DNA of 64,000 nt from Diaphorobacter ruginosibacter (GTDB lineage: Bacteria; Pseudomonadota; Gammaproteobacteria; Burkholderiales; Burkholderiaceae_C). Position 1 is the first letter of the stretch. Every line of letters starts with the position of its first letter. The translations under genes and the position numbers were made by a program. The stretch lies in the NCBI RefSeq assembly GCF_014395975.1, contig NZ_CP060714.1, forward strand, positions 4,940,001-5,004,000, read 5' to 3'. The notes under the pieces are model-generated. The model did no database searches. It was not told the DNA's origin and saw only the letters and a list, made by a program, of their open reading frames with translations. Shown here one piece after another: positions 19,891-28,002 of this stretch.

Positions 19891-20536
19891 GCTGAAGCCA
19901 CGCAGCAGAATGCTTGCATCATGCCTGCAGGTGCTACTGCTGGCTGCGACCTTGGCGTTCCTTGCACTTCCCGCATCGCATGCGCAGCAACACTCCAATC
20001 AGGCACCGGGCGAGATCAAGGATTTCCGGCTGACCGAGTCGTCCGAAGGCCTGCTGCTCACCACGACCATGCGCTTCGATCTGCCAGAACAGGTCGAAGA
20101 TGCGCTCTACAAGGGCATCGCGATGTATTTCGTGGCCGAGGCGCAGGTGGTGCGTGAGCGCTGGTACTGGTCCGACAGGATGGTGGCGCAGGCCACGCGC
20201 CACATGCGCCTGAGCTATCAGCCGCTCACACGCCGCTGGCGACTGAGCCAGTCGTCCACTCCCTTTTCGGACAGCGGCCTGGGCGTTTCGCTGGGGCAGA
20301 ACTTCGATGAGCTTGGCGACGCGCTGGCCGTCATGCAGCGCATCACGCGCTGGAGCGTTGCGCCCGCGGATGCGCTGGATGGCAGCGGACAGCAGATCCT
20401 CCATTTCCAGTTCCGCCTCGACATGTCGCAGCTGCCGCGGCCGCTGCAGCTGAGCACCGTCGGCCGTTCCGGCTGGAACCTGCTGCTCTCGCGCAGCGTG
20501 CGTTTGACGGGCAATACGGTGGAGAGCGAAAAATGA
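19847..20536 (+). CDS. DUF4390 exported protein
   Basis: The product is 229 aa from the ATG with aggtga upstream. Hydrophobic residues about 24-46 (ASCLQVLLLAATLAFLALPA) end at an AHAQ cleavage site, so it is probably exported. The remainder is a beta-rich domain matching the DUF4390 pattern (EGLLLTTTMRFDLPEQVEDAL, FRLDMSQLPRPLQL). No biochemical role is known. In betaproteobacteria this gene commonly sits between rsmB and an NtrY-like kinase. Here it overlaps rsmB by 44 bases and the kinase by 4 bases (ATGA), so the three are translationally coupled. Confidence 0.8.
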   Translation: MTAFTTHFCKSWLRELKPRSRMLASCLQVLLLAATLAFLALPASHAQQHSNQAPGEIKDFRLTESSEGLLLTTTMRFDLPEQVEDALYKGIAMYFVAEAQVVRERWYWSDRMVAQATRHMRLSYQPLTRRWRLSQSSTPFSDSGLGVSLGQNFDELGDALAVMQRITRWSVAPADALDGSGQQILHFQFRLDMSQLPRPLQLSTVGRSGWNLLLSRSVRLTGNTVESEK

Positions 20537-22827
20537 GCGTCGAGCAGCGGCCCGTGCCTGTCTCGGAGGCTGCACGCAAGCAGGCCACCCGCGCGCGCAC
20601 GGTGCGCTATGCACTGGCCATCGGTGCGGCCGTGATGTGCGCGATTGCCGTGGTGCTGCTGTTCCTGCTGACGCTGGCCACCAACAACCGCGACCTCTAC
20701 GAACGCAACTTTGCCTGGCTGATGGGCGTGAACGTGCTCGTCGCCGTGGTGCTGCTGGCCGTGCTGGTCTGGGGCGCCGCGCGGTTGGTCGTGCGCCTGA
20801 AGCGTGGCCGCTTCGGCAGCCGCCTGCTCATGAAGCTGGCCGGCATCTTTGCCGTCGTCGGGGTGATTCCGGGCCTGCTGATCTACGTGGTGTCCTATCA
20901 GTTCGTATCGCGCTCGATCGAGAGCTGGTTCGACGTGCGCGTGGAAGGCGCGCTGTCCGCGGGCGTGAGCCTCGCACGGACGTCGCTCGACACCATGGGC
21001 GCGGACATCGCATCGAAGACGCGCGAGGCCAGCAGCCAGCTCGCCCAGGTGCCCGACGCAGCAGCGGGTCTTGTGCTCGACCGTATCAAGGACCAGCTGG
21101 GCGCGACCGACATGGTGCTGTGGAACTCGTCCGGCCAGCCCATCGCCAGCGCAGGGCAGTCCCGCTACTCGCTCAACCCCGAGCGGCCCACGCAGCAGCA
21201 ACTGCGCAATGTGCGACAGGATCGTGTGTCCTTTCAGATCGAGGGGCTGGACGATCTCGGCTCGGCGCAGGTCGAGGAGAACGTGCGCGTGAAGGCGCTC
21301 GTCGTGGTCAGCAGCCCCACGGTGGGCCTGCTCGTCGAGCCGCGCTTCCTGCAGTCGACCGTGTTGCTGCCGCCCGCGCTGGTCGCCAACGCGATCGCCG
21401 TGCAGGAGGCCAACCGCGAATACCAGGAGAGGGCGCTTGCGCGCGGCGGCCTGCGGCGCATGTACATCGGCACTCTCACCCTGAGTCTGTTTCTTGCCGT
21501 CTTCGGCGCAGTCCTGCTGGCCGTGCTGCTGGGCAACCAGTTGGTGCGGCCGTTGCTGCTGCTCGCCGATGGTGTGCGCGAGGTGGCTTCGGGCAATCTG
21601 AGCCCGAAGGCGGCGATGCAGAGCCATGACGAGCTCAGCGGGCTCACACGGTCCTTCGCCACCATGACCCAGCAGCTGGCCGACGCGCGAGCCGCCGTCG
21701 AGCGCAGCATGGGCGACGTCGACGCCGCGCGCGCCAACCTGCAGACCATCCTGGACAACCTGACCGCCGGCGTGATCGTGCTGGACGCCGAGGGCACCAT
21801 CCTCTCCTCGAACCCTGGTGCCACGCGGATCCTGCGTGCACCCATGGCCGCCTTCGAAGGCCGACTGCTGGTTGACGTGCCGGGGCTCGCGGACTTCGGT
21901 GCCTCGGTGCAGCACCACTTCGACGAGTTCCACCGCGAACGCAGCCACCACGGCCTCGATCACTGGCAGCACCCGTTCGAGCTGGATGCGCCTCCCTCGG
22001 GCGTGGGCACGCAGGGCACCAGCCTGGTGGCACGCGGTGCCGAGCTGCCAGAGGGCACGCGTCTCCTGGTGTTCGATGACATCTCCGAGATCGTCTCCGC
22101 GCAGCGCGCCCAGGCCTGGGGCGAGGTCGCACGCCGTCTCGCGCATGAGATCAAGAATCCGCTCACTCCGATCCAGCTGTCTGCCGAGCGCCTCGAAATC
22201 AAGCTCGAAGGCAAGCTGCCGCCACCCGAACAGGCCGTGCTGACCAAGTCGGTCAAGACCATCGTGGAGCAGGTCGATGCCATGAAGCGCCTGGTCAACG
22301 AGTTCCGCGACTACGCACGACTGCCGGCCGCCGAGTTGCAGAGCCTTGACCTGAACGCACTCGTCAACGACGTGCTCCACCTGTACGGCGCCGAGAACGC
22401 GACCGTGTCGGTCGAGGCCGAACTCGATCCTCGCAACCCCCACATCAACGGCGATGCGCAGCAGCTGCGGCAGGTCATACATAATCTTTTACAAAATGCC
22501 CAGGATGCCACGCAACAGGCCGCGGAACAAAGCGGCGAGCCGCTCAGGCCGGTTCGCATCAGCACCGCGGTGAGTGCTTCATCCCAACGTGTGCGTCTGA
22601 CTGTGTCAGACTCGGGGCCGGGCTTTCCTGCTCATATACTGCAGCGGGCGTTCGAGCCTTATGTAACGACGAAGCCGCGCGGCACGGGATTGGGGCTCGC
22701 GGTGGTGAAAAAAATAGCAGACGAACACGGTGCACGTGTCGATTTGGTCAATCGTGTGGAAAACGATGTGGTAAAGGGGGCGCAAGTGTCGCTATCATTC
22801 CCTTTCGACATCGCTTCAGCACTTTAA
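20533..22827 (+). CDS. NtrY-like membrane sensor histidine kinase
   Basis: The 764-aa sensor has two N-terminal membrane helices (about residues 26-50 and 60-85), a third near 97-118, an extracytoplasmic stretch, and another helix near 315-340. A HAMP domain follows (ending LSPKAAMQSHDELSGLTRSF), then a PAS domain (LQTILDNLTAGVIVLDAEG). The kinase core has H538 in RLAHEIKNPLTPIQLS, N box HNLLQNAQDA and G boxes DSGPGF and GTGLGLAVVKK. This is the NtrY architecture. The partner response regulator begins 40 bases downstream. NtrY systems sense nitrogen, redox or envelope conditions in different bacteria; the signal here is unknown. Confidence 0.92.
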   Translation: MSVEQRPVPVSEAARKQATRARTVRYALAIGAAVMCAIAVVLLFLLTLATNNRDLYERNFAWLMGVNVLVAVVLLAVLVWGAARLVVRLKRGRFGSRLLMKLAGIFAVVGVIPGLLIYVVSYQFVSRSIESWFDVRVEGALSAGVSLARTSLDTMGADIASKTREASSQLAQVPDAAAGLVLDRIKDQLGATDMVLWNSSGQPIASAGQSRYSLNPERPTQQQLRNVRQDRVSFQIEGLDDLGSAQVEENVRVKALVVVSSPTVGLLVEPRFLQSTVLLPPALVANAIAVQEANREYQERALARGGLRRMYIGTLTLSLFLAVFGAVLLAVLLGNQLVRPLLLLADGVREVASGNLSPKAAMQSHDELSGLTRSFATMTQQLADARAAVERSMGDVDAARANLQTILDNLTAGVIVLDAEGTILSSNPGATRILRAPMAAFEGRLLVDVPGLADFGASVQHHFDEFHRERSHHGLDHWQHPFELDAPPSGVGTQGTSLVARGAELPEGTRLLVFDDISEIVSAQRAQAWGEVARRLAHEIKNPLTPIQLSAERLEIKLEGKLPPPEQAVLTKSVKTIVEQVDAMKRLVNEFRDYARLPAAELQSLDLNALVNDVLHLYGAENATVSVEAELDPRNPHINGDAQQLRQVIHNLLQNAQDATQQAAEQSGEPLRPVRISTAVSASSQRVRLTVSDSGPGFPAHILQRAFEPYVTTKPRGTGLGLAVVKKIADEHGARVDLVNRVENDVVKGAQVSLSFPFDIASAL

Positions 22828-22867
22828 CAACACGCGCATATCGTGCAATAAGGGCGTATCAAAACAA

Positions 22868-23593
22868 ATGGCAAACATTCTGGTGGTAGACGACGAACTG
22901 GGGATCCGGGATCTGTTGTCGGAAATCCTGAACGACGAAGGTCACAGCGTCGACCTCGCAGAGAACGCCACCCAGGCTCGCAACGCTCGTCTGGACAATG
23001 TCTATGACCTGGTGCTGCTGGACATCTGGATGCCCGACACCGATGGCGTGTCCCTGCTCAAGGAATGGGCCACGTCGGGCATGTTGAACATGCCGGTCAT
23101 CATGATGAGCGGCCACGCCACCATCGATACGGCCGTGGAAGCCACACGTATCGGCGCCTTCTCGTTTCTCGAAAAACCCATCACCATGCAGAAACTGCTC
23201 AAGGCAGTGGAGCAGGGCCTCGCCCGCAACAACGGCAACGGTGTGCCTGCACCGGCGGCCGGTACCCAGGCCAGCTCAGGCGCTGCGCAGGCGGCACGCC
23301 CGGCAGGGGGTGCCCCGGGCCTGGCAGTGAATGGTGCAGCGGGCGCGCAGGCAACGGCTGTCGCACCGGCTCCGGAAGTGGACCAAGGCCCCTTGGCCCA
23401 TCAGGGCTTTGACCTCGACCGCCCCTTGCGTGAAGCACGCGATGGCTTCGAAAAAGCATACTTCGAGTTTCATTTGGCCCGCGAAGGCGGCTCCATGACC
23501 CGTGTTGCAGAAAAAACAGGGCTCGAACGCACCCATCTTTACCGAAAGCTGCGCCAACTCGGTGTAGACTTGGGCCGTAACAAACGAAGCTGA
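22868..23593 (+). CDS. NtrX-like response regulator lacking the AAA+ domain
   Basis: The 241-aa product has a receiver domain (residues 1-120) with acidic pocket D8/D9, phospho-acceptor D52 in LVLLDIWMPD, and Lys in FLEKPI. A low-complexity Ala/Pro/Gly linker spans about 125-180. A C-terminal Fis-type helix-turn-helix (SMTRVAEKTGLERTHLYRKL) ends the protein. Full NtrX proteins carry a central sigma-54 AAA+ domain; none is present here, so this regulator should bind DNA without ATPase-driven sigma-54 activation. It is paired with the upstream kinase, and tRNA-Phe follows. Confidence 0.9.
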   Translation: MANILVVDDELGIRDLLSEILNDEGHSVDLAENATQARNARLDNVYDLVLLDIWMPDTDGVSLLKEWATSGMLNMPVIMMSGHATIDTAVEATRIGAFSFLEKPITMQKLLKAVEQGLARNNGNGVPAPAAGTQASSGAAQAARPAGGAPGLAVNGAAGAQATAVAPAPEVDQGPLAHQGFDLDRPLREARDGFEKAYFEFHLAREGGSMTRVAEKTGLERTHLYRKLRQLGVDLGRNKRS

Positions 23594-23626
23594 CAAGAAT
23601 TCATTAAAAAAGATTTTTTCGCTGAT

Positions 23627-23658
23627 TTGCAAAAAGAGCCAAAAAATCTGTATATAAT
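23627..23658 (+). promoter_or_regulatory. probable tRNA-Phe promoter
   Basis: TATAAT at 23653-23658 is overlapped by TATATA at 23651-23656. A -35-like TTGCAA lies at 23627-23632, giving 18-base spacing to TATATA. The region is A/T-rich and lies directly before tRNA-Phe. Confidence 0.55.
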
Positions 23659-23676
23659 TCAAGTCTTGCTTAGTGA

Positions 23677-23752
23677 GGCCCGGTAGCTCAGTTGGTAGAG
23701 CAGCGGATTGAAAATCCGCGTGTCCGTGGTTCGATTCCGCGCCAGGCCACCA
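23677..23752 (+). tRNA. tRNA-Phe (GAA), acceptor stem with one C-A mismatch
   Basis: The cloverleaf is complete, with anticodon GAA in ttgaaaa and encoded CCA. The acceptor 5' strand ggcccgg faces ccaggcc; the fifth pair is C-A (23681 against 23744), and all others are Watson-Crick. D, anticodon and T stems form normally. It stands alone and is followed by a terminator. Confidence 0.95.
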
Positions 23753-23761
23753 GAATCCTTC

Positions 23762-23796
23762 AAAAGCCCGTTCAAGAAATTGGACGGGCTTTTGTC
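23762..23796 (+). terminator. terminator after tRNA-Phe
   Basis: The stem aaaagcccgt / acgggctttt is perfect over 10 bp around a 12-base loop, and the 3' strand ends in tttt. It lies 9 bases after the tRNA CCA end. The rest of the stretch to 23968 shows no gene. Confidence 0.85.
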
Positions 23797-23968
23797 GTTC
23801 TGGCTTCCAGCAAAGTGGCTTGTCCGAGCTTCAGGCGAACTCGCTCAACCGCTGAGTCAGCTTCGTGTCTCTCTGTTGCTTGCTCACGCCTTCAAGTGCC
23901 AGCAATGGTCGCGCACATTGATTGTCTTCACAGTACGGGGCCGGTCAGGGCACGCCCCACAAGGACGG

Positions 23969-24325
23969 CTATTGAAGCACGAGCAGCAGGATGCCGATGG
24001 CCGCTGGAAGTGCCTGGAACAGCAGCGGCTTTCTACCCACCGTTGCGCCACCGTACAAGCCAGCACACAGGACGCAGGCCAGAAAGAATACTTTCACGCC
24101 GTGACCCTCCGGGCCCAGTGTCAGGCCCCACAGGAGCCCCGCCGCCAGGAAGCCGTTGTATAGCCCCTGGTTGGCTGCAAGAACCTTGGTGTCAGCAGCA
24201 CGTTGAGGAGTGGTGCCGAAAGCTTTCATGCCCGCAGGCTTGTCCCAAAGGAACATCTCCAGCACGAGGATGTAAACATGGATCAGCGCGACGACAACGA
24301 CCACGACATTCACAGCAAGCGACAT
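23969..24325 (-). CDS. DUF1304 family small integral membrane protein
   Basis: The 118-aa protein has four hydrophobic segments. It carries the DUF1304 pattern: an N-terminal helix ending HVYILVLEMFLW, then FGTTPQRAADTKVLAANQGLYNGF split around an Asn-Gln motif, and a C-terminal pair of helices with LYGGATV. Function is unknown; it is a cytoplasmic-membrane protein. It ends 24 bases before the stop codon of the glycine-rich gene region upstream and points the same way, but a link to that gene is not evident. Confidence 0.85.
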   Translation of the reverse strand: MSLAVNVVVVVVALIHVYILVLEMFLWDKPAGMKAFGTTPQRAADTKVLAANQGLYNGFLAAGLLWGLTLGPEGHGVKVFFLACVLCAGLYGGATVGRKPLLFQALPAAIGILLLVLQ

Positions 24326-24349
24326 CCTCTCTCCTCCTGCGCAAATGTG

Positions 24350-25614
24350 TCAGTTTAAGCGGCGCCGGCCCAGGCGCAATGCTGCAAAACCCGCCAGTAC
24401 GGTAGACAGCAACGCCAGGGTCCATTCGCCGAGGGTCGGCACGGGAGTCGCCACTGCGGGCGTCGTCGGTGGCGTCTGATCCACGGTGAAGCTCATGCGC
24501 ACCGAGCCTGGGAGACCTGGTGCGCCTGCTGCACCCCCTGTACCCATCCCATCTTGCTGCGGTCCGCCTGCGGCGCCACCATTGGGGCCACTGCCGCTGC
24601 TACCGTTGCTGCCGCCGGTACAGGCCGCCAGTTCCTGGAGCGCACTTCCTGAGACGCCGGCCACCCCATAGGGACCAGATAAACCTGTCTTCCCTCCAAT
24701 ACCGTCCTGGGGCGCCGCTGCACTGCCGGGATTGCCCATGGCACCTGCGTCACCGGCCAGGCCGCTCTTACCGCCCAATCCGCCAGCTCCTGGTGCGCCA
24801 CCTGTGCCAGGGGTTACTCCACTGCCGCCGGGCCCTCCGCTACCGCCTTGGCCACCACGGCCTCCGCCGCCACCGTTGCCTCCGTCGCCACCTGTCGCGT
24901 AGATAAATGTGGGAGGCGTCACCGCCCCCGCATCTCCGCCAGCACCTCCGCTGCCCCTACGCCACCGGTGCCGCCCACACCGCCTGCACCGCCATTGCCT
25001 CCGGTAATGCCATTGCCCCCGCCACCGCCGCTGGCACCCACGCCACCATTGTCTCCATAGAGCCCATCCTCACCATTGCCCCCACGCGATGGATTCGTCG
25101 GATTGTTGGTTGCAGGGGCGCCCGTGATGCCCTTGGCTCCTGGGGCCCCCATGGAGCCGATCGCACCCAAGCCACCTGCACCACCTGCGCCGCCATGTGT
25201 CGCGCTGGCACCAGTGCCAGGCCCACCCGCTCCGCCGGTGCCCGCGTTACCGCCTCCACCGCCCCCATTGGCGGTAATCCCATAGATATTGGTGCCTGTA
25301 ACCGACGAAATACCGCCACCATGAGAAACTTCACCCGCTGCGCCCGTTTGCACAACCAATGAAGCGCCCGCCGCAACGGCGACGGTCGCCTTGCAGTAGC
25401 TGCCGCCACCACCTCCACCGCCGCTGAAGGAGCCTGCATTCGTGCCGCCACCACCACCGCCGCCCCAGACTTCGAAGGTGATGCTGCTCACCCCGGCGGG
25501 TACCGTGCAACTGCCCCCAGCATTGACGCCGCTGACACAATCTGCAGCCATTGCAGGCCCTGCCGCCCCCAAACAAAGAAGCGCTGCCGCCTTGGCGTGC
25601 CTGAAAGACCTCAT
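24350..25614 (-). pseudogene. glycine-rich exported protein with VPTL sorting signal, frameshifted (paralogue 1)
   Basis: Two overlapping frames together match the intact paralogue at 26647-27834. The first part (25614 down to 24919) has a signal peptide ending AMA|ADC, the SITFEVWGGGGGGG start of a glycine-rich domain and many GG repeats. The second (from about 24955 to 24350) completes the Gly repeats, then SVRMSFTVDQTPP and a C-terminal VPTLGEW signal, a hydrophobic helix and an Arg cluster (LGRRR). Restoring one G in the GGGG run at 24954-24957 (CCCC on the + strand) joins them as VGGSGGAGGDAGA. The signal resembles IPTL/PEP-CTERM tags processed by exosortases. The gene could be a real pseudogene, a phase-variable gene or a sequencing artefact. 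The start has AGGAG upstream. Confidence 0.8.
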
Positions 25615-25730
25615 AGTTCTTCTCTCCTGTGTGGAAACATATAAATACTTTAGTTTCCAAACACTACCGAAAGCACCGTGAGGATTCTTTTGGTTTTATG
25701 AAAATGGCATTGGAATATGGGCTCGTATAC
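25615..25730 (-). promoter_or_regulatory. conserved upstream region of glycine-rich paralogue 1
   Basis: Aligned without gaps to the region before paralogue 2 (offset 2220), 25621-25720 matches at about 81 of 100 positions by hand count. The most conserved blocks are the ribosome-binding site segment, ttccaaacactaccgaaa and tttggttttatg. The last gives AAAACCAAA on the coding strand (25689-25697), 75 bases before the start codon. It is probably promoter plus operator. Confidence 0.6.
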
Positions 25731-26081
25731 ACATCCGACTATCAACAATACTGATCCTGCAAGGAAACAGTCGCATGTCTGCAGCCAATCCGCTGCTCCG
25801 GCTTGGACGTTTCCAAGAAAACATGTGATGGGTCTCGTGGCATGGCGGTGGGCCGGATCGCGGAGAATGCGGGCGTGAGACTGCCCGGATGCCCCAGGTG
25901 ACAATGCTATGTCGACCTCCAACTGGAGCCCGTTGCTCTTGGAAAAAAATCGAATCTATGGAGGCTCAGGGATTGCTGCAGCCGCCTCCCGGAATGCCGA
26001 ACTATTCCAAACCGAAGTGGGCCCCGAGACCTCGGTCTCGCGGGCCATGTGGAACACGCCGCGTTCGCCCATGGAGGGTAT
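25731..26081 (+). other. non-coding region with dyads before the small secreted gene
   Basis: No gene is supported here. Two structures stand out: a CTCCA-AC-TGGAG dyad at 25917-25928, and a 12-bp hairpin at 26020-26046 (ggccc and cgagacc arms, 2-base loop, one bulged C). The stretch ends with ggaggg, the ribosome-binding site of the gene at 26082. Confidence 0.55.
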
Positions 26082-26528
26082 ATGAGAAAAACCTGGCCTC
26101 TCGGATTCTTTGTGGTGCTGTCCGCCCTTGCGGGTCACGCCATCGCAGGTGCAAATACAGCGCAACTGAACTGCAAGGGGCGTCACGCTGGGCAGGCGCT
26201 TACCTTGATAGGTGATGTTCCAGCCTCCATTGTGGAGGTTGATCTCAAACTCTCCTACGGTGGGCAAACCATACGCCTGGCGTCTCCGGCGGCCACAACC
26301 TCGGAATCCACTGATTTCCGTCATCGCATCTTTCGGTTGGAGGCGACGCTGTCTGGTTCCAACCGGCTTCAACTCCAAGCCATGCCCAAGAGCATCCGGT
26401 ACAAAGGCAGCAGGGGAGGTGGACGACTCAGCGCCAGCTTTGACGCTGTCCTCAAGGAGGCACCTGAACCCTTTGCAATTGCTCTGAAAGGGGTTGAGCT
26501 CAGATGCACCTATGCGTATGAAGTTTGA
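26082..26528 (+). CDS. small secreted protein of unknown function
   Basis: The product is 148 aa. The start at 26082 was chosen because ggaggg lies 5 to 10 bases upstream and the product begins with a signal peptide, MRKTWPLGFFVVLSALAGHA, with cleavage near IAGA. The mature part is mostly beta-strand-like, with two cysteines, one near each end (QLNCKG and ELRCTYA), likely a disulfide in the periplasm or outside. I do not recognise the family. It lies between and opposite to two paralogous glycine-rich surface-protein genes. A CCTCCA-TTG-TGGAGG dyad lies inside its coding region (26224-26238), with relatives on both sides of the gene. Confidence 0.7.
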   Translation: MRKTWPLGFFVVLSALAGHAIAGANTAQLNCKGRHAGQALTLIGDVPASIVEVDLKLSYGGQTIRLASPAATTSESTDFRHRIFRLEATLSGSNRLQLQAMPKSIRYKGSRGGGRLSASFDAVLKEAPEPFAIALKGVELRCTYAYEV

Positions 26529-26646
26529 GCAAAGGCCACACCAATCTCTGAATCACGCAAATGGTTGCCGTGCAGCTAGGCATCAATTAACTCCAACTTG
26601 GAGAGGGCCACAAAACCTGGAGTAGGAATATCCTCGGTCCATGCGC

Positions 26647-27834
26647 TCACGTGCGGCGCGATCTGATAGCGGCCAAGCCGGCCAAGGCCAAGGTCAACAA
26701 CATCAGGGCCCACTGACCCAATGTGGGAACGGGCGTCGGCTGGGCAGGCATAGTGGGGGGCACCTGGTCCACGGTGAAGCTCATGCGGACCAAGCCGGGT
26801 TGGCCGGCAGTGCCAGCCTCCCCACCTCCGCCCGCACCGACTTCAGGGCCGCCTGCAAGGCCGCCATGAGGACCCGATCCATCCATGCCCGCCAGGGCAT
26901 CGCCGGTACACGCAGTGACAAGCAGGGGACCACTCAGTGTCTGGCCATTCTCGCCAGGAATGCCAGGAGTGCCATTGACTCCGCTCCTACCTGGCTCGCC
27001 ATCAAAATAGTCGGGCCGAGGACCGCCTCCGCCTCCCAATCCTCCTTGTCCCCCAAAGCCGGCCTCTCCGCCAGCGCCCCCTGCACCGGCGATGGTGCCG
27101 TCACCTCCCGGTCCGCCCTGTCCACCGTTTCCGCCGTCGCTGCCATCGCTGCCATTGGCACCATCTCCCGGGGTCACACCATCCCACGGAGGGCCATCAG
27201 ACCCCTGTGCACCGGCACCTCCCTGGCCACCCGTTCCGCCGGTGCCTCCCTGGGCACCCGCACCGCCACCGCCACCCGGCGCGCCCGGAGATGGGCCCAG
27301 CACGCCATCCCCGCCAGCCCCACCAAGACCTCCGCTCCCTGCTGTTGCACCACCACCGGAGCGGCCCCGAGCCGTATCGAAATACACCAGGTTGACCGAA
27401 CTGCCGCCACCGCCGCCGCCGCCGTTGGCTGTCACGCCCACCACACCAGGGCCTGTGACCGAAGACAAGCCACCGCCTGTGCTGGAGGTGCCTGGAAGAT
27501 GCCAACGCTCCGGATTGGTGTTGGCGATGCCTGCCGTTCCGCCTGCTGCCACCTGAACCACCAGGGAACTGCCAGGAGATACCGCCAGAGTGGCCTTGCA
27601 ATAGGAGCCACCCCCGCCGCCGCTACCGCTACCCGGGAGCCCATCCCATCCTTTGTCCCTGGATCCGCCACCGCCACCACCACCCCATACTTCGAAGGTC
27701 ATGCTGGTCACTCCCGTAGGCACGGTGCAGCTCCCCGCAGCGTTGATACCGTTCACGCAATCTGCCGCCATGGCGTGACCCGCTACCCCCCAATAAAGTA
27801 GCGCTGCCGCCTTGGCCCGCTTGGAAAGTCCCAT
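26647..27834 (-). CDS. glycine-rich exported protein with VPTL sorting signal (paralogue 2, intact)
   Basis: The 395-aa protein has a signal peptide ending HAMA|ADC, then a short domain (CTVPTGVTSMTFEVWGGGG), then about 270 residues rich in GG and GxG repeats. It ends with VRMSFTVDQVPP and a sorting signal: VPTLGQW, a hydrophobic helix and RSRRT. VPTL/IPTL-CTERM tags are cut by an exosortase, which would place the protein on the cell surface or in extracellular matrix; no exosortase is in this window. It is clearly paralogous to the broken gene at 24350-25614, upstream region included. The Gly-rich part may be elastic or adhesive (inference). Confidence 0.85.
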   Translation of the reverse strand: MGLSKRAKAAALLYWGVAGHAMAADCVNGINAAGSCTVPTGVTSMTFEVWGGGGGGGSRDKGWDGLPGSGSGGGGGSYCKATLAVSPGSSLVVQVAAGGTAGIANTNPERWHLPGTSSTGGGLSSVTGPGVVGVTANGGGGGGGSSVNLVYFDTARGRSGGGATAGSGGLGGAGGDGVLGPSPGAPGGGGGAGAQGGTGGTGGQGGAGAQGSDGPPWDGVTPGDGANGSDGSDGGNGGQGGPGGDGTIAGAGGAGGEAGFGGQGGLGGGGGPRPDYFDGEPGRSGVNGTPGIPGENGQTLSGPLLVTACTGDALAGMDGSGPHGGLAGGPEVGAGGGGEAGTAGQPGLVRMSFTVDQVPPTMPAQPTPVPTLGQWALMLLTLALAGLAAIRSRRT

Positions 27835-27950
27835 TGTTCTTCTCTCCTGTGTGCAAACAGATAAACATCTCTGCTTCCAAACACTACCGAAAACACAATG
27901 AGGATTCGTTTGGTTTTATGAGGGAAGAATTGGAATATTGATTCGCATGC
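27835..27950 (-). promoter_or_regulatory. conserved upstream region of glycine-rich paralogue 2
   Basis: It aligns without gaps to 25615-25730. It holds AGGAG before the start, the block ttccaaacactaccgaaa, and AAAACCAAA on the coding strand (27909-27917), at the same distance from the start as in paralogue 1. Confidence 0.6.
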
Positions 27951-27969
27951 AAATCAGGTCAGCAACGTC

Positions 27970-28002
27970 CCGGCTACCGCGTCACCGGTCACCGGTAGCC
28001 GG
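27970..28002. other. 10-bp inverted repeat in the divergent intergenic region
   Basis: The arms ccggctaccg (27970-27979) and cggtagccgg (27993-28002) are perfect around a 13-base centre that itself contains caccggtcacc. There is no T tract on either side, so a terminator is unlikely. It sits between the glycine-rich gene and the divergent repeat-protein gene. Confidence 0.6.

Noticed and set aside
20218..22482. 754-aa open frame antisense to the NtrY-like kinase
   Set aside because: The + strand carries all kinase motifs; the antisense product is low-complexity.
24350..25614. Glycine-codon repeats read as a CRISPR or tandem-repeat array
   Set aside because: Repeat units are irregular, translate to GG-rich protein and have no constant repeat-spacer structure.
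26641..27801. 386-aa open frame opposite the glycine-rich gene
   Set aside because: Repeats of Gly codons create open complementary frames; there is no signal peptide, motif or binding site, and the minus strand encodes a clear paralogue.
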